A stretch of DNA of 24,749 nt from a virus: IMG/VR virus record IMGVR_UViG_3300037140_000042, positions 1-24,749 of that record; one strand, 5' to 3'. The position numbers and the translations under genes are program-made. This document shows, piece after piece, positions 13,966-22,573 of this stretch. Under the pieces are notes generated by a model. The model saw only the letters and a list, made by a program, of their open reading frames with translations. It was not told the DNA's origin and did no database searches. Numbering within the stretch: position 1 is the first letter of the stretch; the number at the start of each line of letters is the position of its first letter.

Positions 13966-14997
13966 TTAGGAGATAGCCGAAGCGGCATCTATCTGACGCT
14001 GACGGATGGTCGTGTCAGGTCCGAGCGATGTCGTGAAGTGCACACGATAGCTGGTCCATCCGGGGATCAACCCTTCAGGATCGGCAACAGTTGGTTCTGC
14101 GTTCTGAACAATATTACATTCGATATTTCGCCATTCACCGTCACCGAATCCGGTGTCACCCTTCGCTCCGAGGTTGATGGAGAAGATACCATCGCGTCCG
14201 AAGATGTAGGTGCGGAGTGCGGTCAGACCCGTGATGCCGCTGTAGTTCGAGGTCTGAGTGACCAAGTTGGTCTGGTAGAAATCCACGCCCGTAGTAGGCA
14301 ACGTGATGACTTCAGTCAGATCAACCGAAACGAGACTGTCCATCTTCATCTGGCCCACCGGGGTGTGCTTCAGAATATCGATTGGGGAATCGTTGCTGTT
14401 ATCAGCAAGGACATCACCCAAAGCGAATGGATGGATCACGCCTGCGAAGCTCTTGGAACCTTCGTCGAACGGTCGAACGCTGCGACCCGCCAGCGACTGA
14501 ACGCTGTTACGAATCTGAGAGAGCGACAGAGCGGTGAAGCTCGAAGTGCTTGAAGCGGCCAGTTCGGTCAAAACACTGGCGTCGATGCTCGATGCACCGT
14601 CGGCAGTTGCACGCACGAGTGCGGACAACGATTCGCCAAGACGGTAAGACATTTCACGAGCAACGTTCTCAACGGTGTTGTCAATCGCGGTAGCGAGAGA
14701 CAGCGAGGAGAAGTTAGCGTAATCGGCATATTCACCGATAGTCGCCGTGGTAGTCAGAACGGAAACGCTCAGAGACGAACCAACAGTCCCTTCTGTAGTC
14801 TGGTTGACGTTTGCAGACAACGGAATATACATGAACATCTCGTACTGGTTACCTGAATTCACTGGCAAGTCGAGACGTTCCGAGCATGCGACGAACGGGG
14901 TTTGTGCCTTCAAATTCTCACGGAACTTTTTGTCAAAAAACTTTACCGTGGATTGAGGCAGGTTGGAAAGCTGGTTACCCGCTGGGGAGAAAGCCAT
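13966..14997 (-). CDS. Major capsid protein, HK97-fold type (343 aa)
   Basis: Likely the main head shell protein. It follows the scaffold gene directly, has typical length, and contains elements common in N4 gp56/P22-like coats: an N-terminal helix (TVKFFDKKFRENLKAQTPF), YEMFMYIPL, the EYADYANFSSLSLATAIDNTVENVAREM segment (P-domain and spine-helix-like), a central VIHPFALGDVL, and RTYIFGRDGIFSINL followed by TSYRVHFTTSLGP near the end. The start at 14997 has only a weak AGGT SD, but the scaffold stop lies 14 bases upstream, so translation may be coupled. High confidence from context and pattern; the exact coat family is not certain. Confidence 0.85.
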   Translation of the reverse strand: MAFSPAGNQLSNLPQSTVKFFDKKFRENLKAQTPFVACSERLDLPVNSGNQYEMFMYIPLSANVNQTTEGTVGSSLSVSVLTTTATIGEYADYANFSSLSLATAIDNTVENVAREMSYRLGESLSALVRATADGASSIDASVLTELAASSTSSFTALSLSQIRNSVQSLAGRSVRPFDEGSKSFAGVIHPFALGDVLADNSNDSPIDILKHTPVGQMKMDSLVSVDLTEVITLPTTGVDFYQTNLVTQTSNYSGITGLTALRTYIFGRDGIFSINLGAKGDTGFGDGEWRNIECNIVQNAEPTVADPEGLIPGWTSYRVHFTTSLGPDTTIRQRQIDAASAIS

Positions 14998-15011
14998 ATT
15001 TTATACCTGTT

Positions 15012-15983
15012 TTATCGACGAGGGCGTGGGGGACGGGTTGCTTCCAACTCGTTCACACGTTTGACAAACGCTGGGTTTGTCATAATCTGCTTCCGGTAAT
15101 CTTCGGAAGGCATATCGTCGATCATTCTCAAAGTCAGTGATTCCATTTCAGTTGTAAGCATCGCGCCACCCACAGGGGCAACACGGTTATTCAAGCCTGA
15201 TGGAACATGACTCTGTCGCTTTTCTTGCGGCACTGGGACTTCGTTAATTCGAACGGGTTCCACTGCTACAGCCTGCGGTTCCGGCTGTATTTCCGCCATG
15301 GGAGCCACAACTGGTGTGACTGCTGGCGGAACCTCACGCACGATAGGAGAAGAAAGAAGCAATCCGGCTTCTTCCATCTTTGCTTGGGCAAATTCAAAAT
15401 TCTTAACGGATGGCTTTAGCCCTGTCTTTGTCATCCATTCACAAACTGTATTAACGTTCTCGGCACACGCATAAAATTCAGGGTGCCGTTCGAGCCAAAC
15501 TTCAGCGTTCTGACGAGCGAGAATCTGCTGCGTCTGTTGCTGTTGTTCGTTTAATGTCTCCCGCAATTGCGCGGGTGGAACGCCTAGCGAGGACTCTAAA
15601 AGTCTATCGCGGGCGGATTCAAACTTCGCCGGATCATTCATGTCCTGAGAGATAGCGTATCGTTCTTCTGTTGTAAGCGGCTTCTCTTTGAACTGTACGA
15701 ACGCCGGAGTCCGTTCTAGCTCCGTTGGTAGAGAGTCTACCTCAGGAGTTCCAAGACGGGCTTTGCGTTTTACATCACGCATGCCAAGGATAGAATTGCT
15801 GTGGGCTGATTCCAGCTTCTGGACAAGTTCTTCCATGGTGGTGTAACTAAAACGTTGTTTGCCGCCGACGGGACGGTTATGTTCGTCCATAGGCTGATAT
15901 TCATGCCATTTCAATTCCGGCGCAACTACGATAGGGGCTACCACAGGCGCGGTTGGTTCAGGTGTAATCACTGGTGTACTCAT
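15012..15983 (-). CDS. Scaffold-like head assembly protein (323 aa)
   Basis: Pro/Val-rich N-terminus (TPVITPEPTAPVVAPIVVAPE), an extended helical middle with a Gln run (LNEQQQQTQQILARQ, near 145), a second Pro/Val-rich linker near 210-255 and a compact basic C-terminus (YRKQIMTNPAFVKRVNEL, ending RPPRPRR). Its low-complexity, helical, charged make-up and location just before the capsid gene are typical of scaffolding proteins, which guide coat assembly and leave the head. The C-terminal ~40 residues are shared with the separate 54-aa peptide at 9441-9605. SD GGAGGAGG precedes the ATG. Scaffold function is inferred. Confidence 0.75.
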   Translation of the reverse strand: MSTPVITPEPTAPVVAPIVVAPELKWHEYQPMDEHNRPVGGKQRFSYTTMEELVQKLESAHSNSILGMRDVKRKARLGTPEVDSLPTELERTPAFVQFKEKPLTTEERYAISQDMNDPAKFESARDRLLESSLGVPPAQLRETLNEQQQQTQQILARQNAEVWLERHPEFYACAENVNTVCEWMTKTGLKPSVKNFEFAQAKMEEAGLLLSSPIVREVPPAVTPVVAPMAEIQPEPQAVAVEPVRINEVPVPQEKRQSHVPSGLNNRVAPVGGAMLTTEMESLTLRMIDDMPSEDYRKQIMTNPAFVKRVNELEATRPPRPRR

Positions 15984-16001
15984 ACAAATCCTCCTCCAAG
16001 G

Positions 16002-16334
16002 TTACTGCAATTCCGGTATATCTGTCGCATCCTCAACTTGTGGTTTACGATTGCTATAAGCGACGATCTGACACTCATACTCGATTTTTTCCATAAGTGC
16101 CGTGTAAAATTGGGCTACGCCTTTTGCGATGAAGTGGGCAGCGAGAACTTCTTCTTGCTTCGAGGGATTAGTATCGAGCAATTTAAAATTGAATTTGCGA
16201 ACTTGATCTTCCATAATTCGCTGCATGATCTCGAAGCCCCGTTGCTTTACGCTTGCGGCTAAGATTCCACGCTCATCGTCGGTGAGTACCAACTCGATGT
16301 CTAACCCTTTTAGTTCGTTAGTTACTTTAAGCAT
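16002..16334 (-). CDS. Small helical protein of unknown function in the head cluster (110 aa)
   Basis: SD GGAGGAG sits right before the ATG at 16334. The protein is mostly helical: an acidic N-terminal stretch (LVLTDDERGILAA), FEIMQRIMEDQVRKFNFKLLDTNP, and EVLAAHFIAKGVAQFYTALMEKIEYE. No enzyme motif, signal peptide or membrane segment is seen. It lies 18 bases before the scaffold gene's start and probably belongs to the same transcript; an assembly-related role is possible from position only. Confidence 0.7.
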   Translation of the reverse strand: MLKVTNELKGLDIELVLTDDERGILAASVKQRGFEIMQRIMEDQVRKFNFKLLDTNPSKQEEVLAAHFIAKGVAQFYTALMEKIEYECQIVAYSNRKPQVEDATDIPELQ

Positions 16335-16351
16335 GTCTCCTCCAAGAGTTG

Positions 16352-17014
16352 CTATCGTGTGGCGGTATCCAGTTGGTCTTGTGTAAAAGCTAAAGGCACA
16401 TCTAAGCTATCTGCGGATTTATCACCCATAGAAGTTACGGCGACAATACTTCCATTCTCGTCAAATACTCCAGAACCGGAGTCTCCCCCAAATGTTGGTA
16501 AAATGAAATTTTCAAACTGGACAGTCAATGCCGGGTCCAAGTCTTTCATAGTGGAATACTTGACAAAATAACCACTACGATAAACGTCGGTGTTATCTCC
16601 CGGCGATCCCCAGACATGAACAGATTCGTTTGCAATAAGTGTTCTTTCATTGATGCTGGCCCACGTCTTGAAAGTCCGATCTACAAGATAAATTACGTGA
16701 TCGTTACCGTCAATTATTGCAGCAACGATTTTAATAGGGTCTTTCTCGGCGTCCAAACGAATCAGATTACTATCCATGAAACAATGTTGAGCGGTCAAAA
16801 TCGCGTGTGGGCCCACAACCGTGCCGGAACAGTGTCCGACTTCCTGATCCCAGTTATCACCTTTTAACAGATCAAAAACGGCAATACGGTGAGTAGTCGC
16901 ATGCTGTTGTTCTACAGCCGTCTTCGTTACAAGGGCAGATACCGGGACAGGTTCGGTCGTAGGGACGGACATGCCTAACGCCAGCATGAGTGCTAGTACA
17001 AAAGATTTCAACAT
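16352..17014 (-). CDS. Secreted trypsin-like (S1-type) serine protease (220 aa)
   Basis: I chose the ATG at 17014 (GGAAAG upstream) because it yields an N-terminal signal peptide, MLKSFVLALMLALGMSVP; an in-frame extension to 17089 would bury it. Mature motifs: HCSGTVVGPHAILTAQHCF (residues 61-79) with the catalytic His77 and a likely Cys62-Cys78 disulfide as in chymotrypsin, and GGDSGSG (176-182) with nucleophile Ser179. The catalytic Asp is less clear; Asp112 (LVDRTF) is the best candidate. The signal peptide implies export from the host cytoplasm, which is odd for a gene between the portal and scaffold. It could act on the cell envelope, or be a cargo gene that arrived beside the GIY-YIG endonuclease. 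Confidence 0.85.
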   Translation of the reverse strand: MLKSFVLALMLALGMSVPTTEPVPVSALVTKTAVEQQHATTHRIAVFDLLKGDNWDQEVGHCSGTVVGPHAILTAQHCFMDSNLIRLDAEKDPIKIVAAIIDGNDHVIYLVDRTFKTWASINERTLIANESVHVWGSPGDNTDVYRSGYFVKYSTMKDLDPALTVQFENFILPTFGGDSGSGVFDENGSIVAVTSMGDKSADSLDVPLAFTQDQLDTATR

Positions 17015-17039
17015 ATAGTCTTTCCGTACAGAGCATTCA

Positions 17040-17501
17040 TTAGGCTGGTTCTCTCGCGAGACCCTCTGTTCCAGCGGCTTTGCACGCAATCTTATTACCC
17101 ATCATTTTCAAGGATAAGAATCTTCGGTACTCAGCACTATATCGCCGCTTAGGGCGAGTTTTAGCTATAACACGTAAGTTGGCTTTAGCAGATTCGGATA
17201 GCCTCCTACCGAGACCACCTTCCCCACCATCAGTAGAATTGTATCCATATAAGCGACTCTTAGCCCGCAAGGCTTCTATGAATAAAATCTCTACAAAATT
17301 ACCCAATTCAGAAACTTCTACTATAACATCAAGAGCAAATGCTTCCATCCCATACTTTCGAACAGCGTTATAGAATCGTGTTCTTTTACCTAACCGGGCT
17401 CGCACACAATGATCCCAATGCCTAACTTTAAGTTCGTTATCCGTTTTCCCCACATATACTTTCCCGTTTACACGGTTTGTATATTTATAAATTATCGTCA
17501 T
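17040..17501 (-). CDS. GIY-YIG homing endonuclease with NUMOD3-like tail (153 aa)
   Basis: The N-terminal nuclease motif is IYKYTNRVNGKVYVGKT (4-20), followed by a conserved-type Arg/His pair (KVRHWDH, near 27), a metal-binding Glu (FIEAL, Glu76) and YNSTDGGEGG (87-96). The basic tail (RRLSESAKANLR, near 99-110) resembles a NUMOD3 DNA-binding repeat. SD AAAGGGG precedes the ATG at 17501. It is intergenic, between portal and protease, and is preceded by two strong hairpins. Family members cut DNA in allele-lacking genomes and spread by repair. Its end is 25 bases from the protease start. Confidence 0.92.
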   Translation of the reverse strand: MTIIYKYTNRVNGKVYVGKTDNELKVRHWDHCVRARLGKRTRFYNAVRKYGMEAFALDVIVEVSELGNFVEILFIEALRAKSRLYGYNSTDGGEGGLGRRLSESAKANLRVIAKTRPKRRYSAEYRRFLSLKMMGNKIACKAAGTEGLAREPA

Positions 17502-17525
17502 AATCCCCTTTCTGATACAAAAGGT

Positions 17526-17550
17526 AGGAGAGTGGTATCAGCACTCTCCT
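17526..17550 (-). terminator. Hairpin 2 after portal, terminator-like
   Basis: On the minus strand AGGAGAGTG (17550-17542) pairs perfectly with CACTCTCCT (17534-17526) around a seven-base loop. ACCTTTTG follows, a weak T-run, so it could be an intrinsic terminator of modest strength. Confidence 0.6.
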
Positions 17551-17551
17551 G

Positions 17552-17576
17552 ATTGACTGATAGCGAATCAGTCAAT
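17552..17576 (-). terminator. Hairpin 1 directly after portal
   Basis: ATTGACTGAT (17576-17567) and ATCAGTCAAT (17561-17552) form a perfect ten-base-pair stem with a five-base loop, six bases after the portal stop codon. There is no T-run, so mRNA 3'-end protection or processing is as likely as termination. Confidence 0.6.
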
Positions 17577-17582
17577 TATAAA

Positions 17583-19712
17583 CTACATAACTTGAGGCTG
17601 TTGTCCTTCGAGACCGCCTGTAGAGGGTTCTCCCTCGACAGTCTCGCTCAACCCTGATGCCTTGGCCGAAGCAATAACGAGATCACGCTTGATACGGTTG
17701 TTAGAGGACTGGTCCTCAAGTTCTTGTTTCTGTACAAACTTCTGCTGTGTACTCTGGTTTGCAGCCTGCATCTTCACCGCGTTCATTGCAGCAGGAGAAT
17801 TAGCTTTCTGCTCTGCGATTTCGTCTGGCGTCATCGGTATGACTATGTCATTGCCGTTTTTCCATTCGCTGGCTTCCATCCACATCTTAAAGATCGTAAG
17901 GAAGTCAATTTTCTTTCCCTGTTTGGCGAGTGACTCCGCTAATTGGGGATTGTCGAGGAATTGGGTAAGCATAGTCATGCTCTGGGCCATAGTACGTTTC
18001 GCGGACATTGCAGCACCCGCTAAAACTTCGAAGTCCATAACAGCATCCCAATATTCTTGCATGCCGATGGATTTCGTTAATGGCTTACCAAGCACTTCAC
18101 CTAAAATGTGGAGGATGGTAGCGTCCGACATTTTCGTGAATACGAGTTCATCCACGATATATAACCATGGTTTGAACACCTGTTCGATGAAGTTGTCTAG
18201 CGGACCATCCAGTCTCGTCGCTGATGCTGACGCCTGTATTGCTGCTCCACCAGAGGTTCTACCCATGCTGGAACGCGGTCCTGATGAACTACCCTGTACT
18301 AACTGTTGATCTGCGCCGGATGAAGATTCAGTCGCCTGTTCGGATTCCTTCAACGCCTGCCAAACATCAGAAGGCACTTTCGGAGTTTCCATCAGTTTGA
18401 ATGCTTTATCCGCTTCTCCATCTACGGTCATGACCTTACCAACGCTGGTCTTAACCATCTGGGTGAAATTGTTTCCGTCACGTCTTTTTAGATAAATCGG
18501 GTTTACGCCGTATGACAAAATCTTGAGAATCGCGTTAATTGTTCCTTGGTCAACTCTCTGATTCTGACCTACGATAAGACCTAGACCCATACCATAAAAC
18601 GACTTCGGTCGGTTCCACCAGTTGGCAGATAAAAACGGCAAACGTTTGAATTCGTTGTCGCCTTTATATAATACTTTCTGGCCTTTTAGGACGATGATCT
18701 TTTGTCGTCCATCCCAGTACTCAAGAACTTCCAACTTAGTCATCAGCGGGTTAGGCGTGATTCCGATATTGGAATCCTGAGCGTGGTGAACCGCGCCCTT
18801 CATGTATAAGGCCTGCTCAACCATCTGGTTCGGTGCTGATGGTGATTGCACTGCCCACATGTCTTTGAGATTATCAGGGAAGGACCAACCTTCCATTACT
18901 GCAGGGTTGTCTTTCGCCTCTAACTCTAACGCAATCCTGATAGCGTCTAAATCGTAGAAGTCCATCGCACGGACATCAATAGCCCATCGCGCTTCTCTAA
19001 TATCTGCGACCGCTAACTTAGGATCGACGAGGACGGCGTCCAAGGGGCGATGCTCGAAGAACGGCATCGGGACAACCTTAGTCGTTGTGACGATATTAGG
19101 AGGTTTATCCTCGGGGATAAGATGAGTGTCAGGCGAATTATCGGGGCCCGTTTTTATGGCAGCAACGGCGGCTTTACGCTTGGATGTAGTAATCTCAGTC
19201 CAATCATATCCCCACTTCCAGATTCCCGTGCCGAGATGGGCCATCGTTTCGAGACCCCATTTCGTCTCTGTTTTAAACTTACTCTTGTCTAATATGTAAG
19301 AGAACAAAGCGGTCTTGGCATCCGTAATCTCCTGCTTGACGCCGGGGCGCGGACGAAGAATCATTGGCGGATCATCGTAAAACATACCCTTATACAATTG
19401 CGGGACAACCGAATTGCAAATCTTAGCAACAGTAAACCGCACCACATTAGGTTCGAGAACATACGTATTCTCGTATACCGTCATGGGGCGTGGTGCTTGA
19501 AACAGCAAGTCCGCATCTCTCCAGAGAAGGTTCCACTGTTTGTTCACAAGAAAATCACGTGCAGCTTGGGCTGATTGAATGACCGTTCCTAGGTGTGCGG
19601 AAAGATCGTCCTTCACTTCTTTTAATTCGCCCGATTTATTGTAGTTCTCGCCAGTAAGTGTTGTATTCGGATTACCGTCGGCCACCAATTGTGAATCAAC
19701 CATTTCGGGCAT
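17583..19712 (-). CDS. Portal protein (709 aa)
   Basis: Likely the dodecameric portal at the head vertex through which DNA is packed and ejected. It follows the large terminase by seven bases, is the right size for podoviral portals, and has the expected internal pattern: FLVNKQWNLLWRDADLLFQAPRP early, NWWNRPKSFYGMGLGLIVGQNQRVDQ in the middle (typical of the portal core), YGVNPIYLKRRDGNN, a Ser/Gly-rich segment (SSGADQQLVQGSSSGP), then ATRLDGPLDNFIEQVFKPWL. The C-terminal tail is helical and Gln-rich (NQSTQQKFVQKQELEDQ). I chose the ATG at 19712 with GGAG upstream; the longer frame to 19739 overlaps terminase and has no SD. Confident. Confidence 0.88.
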   Translation of the reverse strand: MPEMVDSQLVADGNPNTTLTGENYNKSGELKEVKDDLSAHLGTVIQSAQAARDFLVNKQWNLLWRDADLLFQAPRPMTVYENTYVLEPNVVRFTVAKICNSVVPQLYKGMFYDDPPMILRPRPGVKQEITDAKTALFSYILDKSKFKTETKWGLETMAHLGTGIWKWGYDWTEITTSKRKAAVAAIKTGPDNSPDTHLIPEDKPPNIVTTTKVVPMPFFEHRPLDAVLVDPKLAVADIREARWAIDVRAMDFYDLDAIRIALELEAKDNPAVMEGWSFPDNLKDMWAVQSPSAPNQMVEQALYMKGAVHHAQDSNIGITPNPLMTKLEVLEYWDGRQKIIVLKGQKVLYKGDNEFKRLPFLSANWWNRPKSFYGMGLGLIVGQNQRVDQGTINAILKILSYGVNPIYLKRRDGNNFTQMVKTSVGKVMTVDGEADKAFKLMETPKVPSDVWQALKESEQATESSSGADQQLVQGSSSGPRSSMGRTSGGAAIQASASATRLDGPLDNFIEQVFKPWLYIVDELVFTKMSDATILHILGEVLGKPLTKSIGMQEYWDAVMDFEVLAGAAMSAKRTMAQSMTMLTQFLDNPQLAESLAKQGKKIDFLTIFKMWMEASEWKNGNDIVIPMTPDEIAEQKANSPAAMNAVKMQAANQSTQQKFVQKQELEDQSSNNRIKRDLVIASAKASGLSETVEGEPSTGGLEGQQPQVM

Positions 19713-19719
19713 ATCGCTC

Positions 19720-21735
19720 CTAATTGTACAGCCCTGCATCTGCTAACGGGTCACTGTAACTCCCGGCATTTTGATGTTCTTTGACCGCGTCCTGCGTAGA
19801 CTTGTCAGGATGATCCAAAGCTATGTTGAGAGCGTGCTGCTTAAAACACTTATCAAAAGTGCCCTTGCCATAGATATGATCGTACTGCTGCTTCTGTTGT
19901 GAACTAATTACAAAGTCCGGGGAGGCCTCTTGTTTCTTACCTTCCATGTCTGCATAAGAAGAGAACTGGTCAACAAGGATTGAGAGTGCGCTCACAATAT
20001 CGTCATGTGTACTCGCTGCGGTCCCGAAATGGGAGAGTTCTGTGTAGAGTTCTTCGAGCCCGACCATCTGATTAGCAAATAATAATCGGTCATCTCCAAG
20101 GTATCTGAGAACAGGCTTAGCCTTCTGATCTTTGGCCGTAGCCTTACTACCTTTGCCTAGGGGTACAAACTCGATAGGTACACGTACACGCAACTTGTCC
20201 ATTTCCCGGTAAATTTCTTTGCCGAGCCATTTTACACCAACGGATTCTTCGATACACATGCGTGTGGGTCGCCATTGGTTCGCCACAGATGCGATCTTTA
20301 CAGGCAATTCAAACTCGTTCCATTTACCGCGAGCCATGTCGATAATGTAAAACCGCCCACCATAAATCAAGGCAGTTATCATAACGGTGTAGTCCGCCCA
20401 ACTTTTCGTTGAGTACGCTGTATCAATACAGGTGACTACCAACCCGCTCTGGGGGAGTAAATTAGAATGTATTGTCCGGCGTTCGAGCAACTCACGCGGA
20501 AATTTTACCGTGTGTGCTCTCGTCGGATCGTTCAGATATTTAATTGCGAAGCCTTCAGCGTCATGCATCTCTCCGCGAAGGAACTGATAAGTTAATTGGC
20601 CGGGAACATTGAACCATAACTCATAATCCGACTCCGTCATCTCACTTTCAACTTTACCAGCTTTCACTGCGGTAGCATTTGGCCACCAGCAAGGACGCAG
20701 ATAAACTTTCATGTTGATGGGGTCGCCGTTCTTCTCGCAGACCTTTATGTGCTTCATGTCCTGACCGTACGTATCCTCGGAATCGTACCACGTTCCGATT
20801 TTATCGTAGAATCCGTAGGGATGGAGCATCGCTTTGTTGATGCTGACTTGCTTGTTGACGTTGATAATTCTATCTACTGTTCGGCTGTTTTCATTAGTTA
20901 CAACGTCATCTAACTTCATGATGCCCGCGTGCCAACCGGATAAGTTCTGATCTATAGATGCCGCCCAAACGGTGGAACCTGTGCCTTGAACGGAACTGGC
21001 AGGCGTATCAAATTCAGATTCTCGACCATCATCTTTGTCGATACAATGTTCCGCGAATAGGACCTGAAACATGAACGGAGTATCATCGTCTAGAGTTCGA
21101 GGTTTGATAGCTTTCTTCGTCGCAAACAGGTTGACATCATCCATTGTTCCTTCTTCGAGTTTGAAGAAGCCTTTGATTTCGCTGACGAAGTCTTTCGCCA
21201 ATTGCAACACACCTGTGAGGATGATAACCGTTACCTCAGGCCAGCAAATCACATACTGTACCGTATCCGCCATGTCTATTGAACTTTTGAACCCACCACG
21301 AGGAACCAATAATAAACGTTGCTTCTGCTCAACATACTCTTGAGCAAACTGTTTGAAGGTTTTTACTGTTGGGTCTTTTCTTACGAAGAAAGAATTGCAG
21401 ATGCCCTGATGGGTATCATGCGTCGTACCATCGATCCAAGTATATGTTTTGTCGGAACAGTCGCGATACTTTTCCAAAAGATGGCATAGTGCAAAAAGAT
21501 TTGTTTGGGCCATGAATCTGTAACGCAACATGCGATTTAACGTTTCAGGGTCGTCGTCAATGACTACTTTATAGGACCGACAAACGTCGAGTACACGCTG
21601 CTGGTGTACCTGTTTCATCCGGGTAAAACTGGCCAACGCCCCCTTATCCATTTCTTCAGGAGACATTCCTAAATGTTGATAATCCTTATCCAACAGGTGC
21701 TTCTGAAACCAACTCTCCAATTGATCGACCGTCAT
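19720..21735 (-). CDS. terL: Terminase large subunit (671 aa)
   Basis: ATP-driven DNA packaging motor and nuclease. A Walker A-like PRGGFKS lies at 145-151, a Walker B-like IMKLDD at 272-277. The C-terminal RNase H-like nuclease shows VTCIDTAYS (Asp438), an acidic pair near 497-498 (CIEES) and THDDIVSAL (Asp578/579). All three metal-binding positions appear intact. GGGGAGG precedes the ATG at 21735. It is followed at once by the portal, the usual order. An N-terminal ~130-residue helical domain precedes the ATPase. No intein or intron is seen. Confidence 0.95.
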   Translation of the reverse strand: MTVDQLESWFQKHLLDKDYQHLGMSPEEMDKGALASFTRMKQVHQQRVLDVCRSYKVVIDDDPETLNRMLRYRFMAQTNLFALCHLLEKYRDCSDKTYTWIDGTTHDTHQGICNSFFVRKDPTVKTFKQFAQEYVEQKQRLLLVPRGGFKSSIDMADTVQYVICWPEVTVIILTGVLQLAKDFVSEIKGFFKLEEGTMDDVNLFATKKAIKPRTLDDDTPFMFQVLFAEHCIDKDDGRESEFDTPASSVQGTGSTVWAASIDQNLSGWHAGIMKLDDVVTNENSRTVDRIINVNKQVSINKAMLHPYGFYDKIGTWYDSEDTYGQDMKHIKVCEKNGDPINMKVYLRPCWWPNATAVKAGKVESEMTESDYELWFNVPGQLTYQFLRGEMHDAEGFAIKYLNDPTRAHTVKFPRELLERRTIHSNLLPQSGLVVTCIDTAYSTKSWADYTVMITALIYGGRFYIIDMARGKWNEFELPVKIASVANQWRPTRMCIEESVGVKWLGKEIYREMDKLRVRVPIEFVPLGKGSKATAKDQKAKPVLRYLGDDRLLFANQMVGLEELYTELSHFGTAASTHDDIVSALSILVDQFSSYADMEGKKQEASPDFVISSQQKQQYDHIYGKGTFDKCFKQHALNIALDHPDKSTQDAVKEHQNAGSYSDPLADAGLYN

Positions 21736-21780
21736 GAAGGCCTCCCCGCCACTCAGGTAATTAGTCTGGTGGATAAAAAT

Positions 21781-21972
21781 TTATTTCGTTCCGCCCTTGT
21801 ATGCCGGGTTCGCGGTAGGTTCACCGGGGTAGCATGCGTACTTCGGATTACCCGCACGCTTCTCTCCACACTGATCAAACGGCTTTGCTGGACCTGTGTG
21901 AATAGTCGTCATTGGGGCTGTCTTCTGATTAGGCAGAAGATCGTGTTTCTCTGCGGTTTTTGCTTTCGACAT
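21781..21972 (-). CDS. Small basic protein of unknown function (63 aa)
   Basis: AAGGAG precedes the ATG at 21972, nine bases after the stop of the His-rich gene. Lys- and Pro-rich, with two cysteines (FDQCGEKR, KYACYPGEP) and no recognisable fold. Probably disordered. It lies in the packaging-gene transcript just before the terminase; no function can be given. Confidence 0.65.
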   Translation of the reverse strand: MSKAKTAEKHDLLPNQKTAPMTTIHTGPAKPFDQCGEKRAGNPKYACYPGEPTANPAYKGGTK

Positions 21973-21981
21973 AAATTCTCC

Positions 21982-22572
21982 TTATACTGCTACTGGCGGT
22001 GCGCCTGCTGGCGGTCCTGCAGGTGGTGCTCCGGCAGGTGGTGCGCCCGCGTCTTCCCCACCGAGCATAGAAGCGACATGCGCTCCTGCGGCTGCGGCAT
22101 CCGGGGAAGTGTGTTCTTCCATTTTGTGGTGCTCGGGATGTGTGTGATGATGCTCGTGAATAACCCCGCCCGAATGCGCCTTACGGGATCGAATCTCGTG
22201 AACTACTTTCTTGGGCTTCTCTTCAGAGCGGCCCGGAACTAATGCCATAGGGTCCATTTTATTTTCCTCTGCGGTTTTAACCGCTTCGCCTTTATGCAGC
22301 TCGTAGATACCCGTCTTAGGAACGTAATCAGTTCCTGTCTTGAAACTGCCTAGCGGCCTAGTCATCTGGTCTACTGGAATTCGTACTTCACCTTTACGAT
22401 CTCCATACTTCACGTTCTTGTCAATCTTGTCCGGATTCACTTGAGGCGGGGTCGCCTTCGGAAGAGATGAAGATATATCGCCTGCATCTAGTACTGCACT
22501 TGTCTCACGGGCACGTTGGGCCAAACCCGGCCCATCATTCATGATGTCTTGTTGTTTCTGTCTAACAGGCAT
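21982..22572 (-). CDS. His-rich, Pro/Gly-tailed phage protein (196 aa)
   Basis: I chose the ATG at 22572 (AAAGG upstream), one base after the phosphatase stop; the longer frame to 22701 lies inside the phosphatase. Residues ~78-98 carry TGTDYVPKTGIYELHKGEAV, a motif I have seen as a short conserved element in various phage structural proteins. Residues 139-149 are a histidine cluster (HEHHHTHPEHH), a possible metal-binding site. The tail is a run of APPAG-like repeats (176-196). The middle is charged and probably disordered. It may be a minor virion or assembly protein; function not recognised. Confidence 0.7.
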   Translation of the reverse strand: MPVRQKQQDIMNDGPGLAQRARETSAVLDAGDISSSLPKATPPQVNPDKIDKNVKYGDRKGEVRIPVDQMTRPLGSFKTGTDYVPKTGIYELHKGEAVKTAEENKMDPMALVPGRSEEKPKKVVHEIRSRKAHSGGVIHEHHHTHPEHHKMEEHTSPDAAAAGAHVASMLGGEDAGAPPAGAPPAGPPAGAPPVAV

Positions 22573-22573
22573 G

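Noticed and set aside
17014-17089. Longer start for the serine protease at 17089
   Set aside because: It would place 25 polar residues before an obvious signal peptide, and it overlaps the GIY-YIG gene without an SD.
19713-19739. Longer start for the portal protein at 19739
   Set aside because: It overlaps the terminase end and has no SD, whereas the ATG at 19712 has GGAG at normal spacing.
21985-22045. GGN-type short repeats as a possible regulatory repeat or CRISPR-like array
   Set aside because: They are irregular codons for the APPAG-rich tail of a protein and have no spacers.
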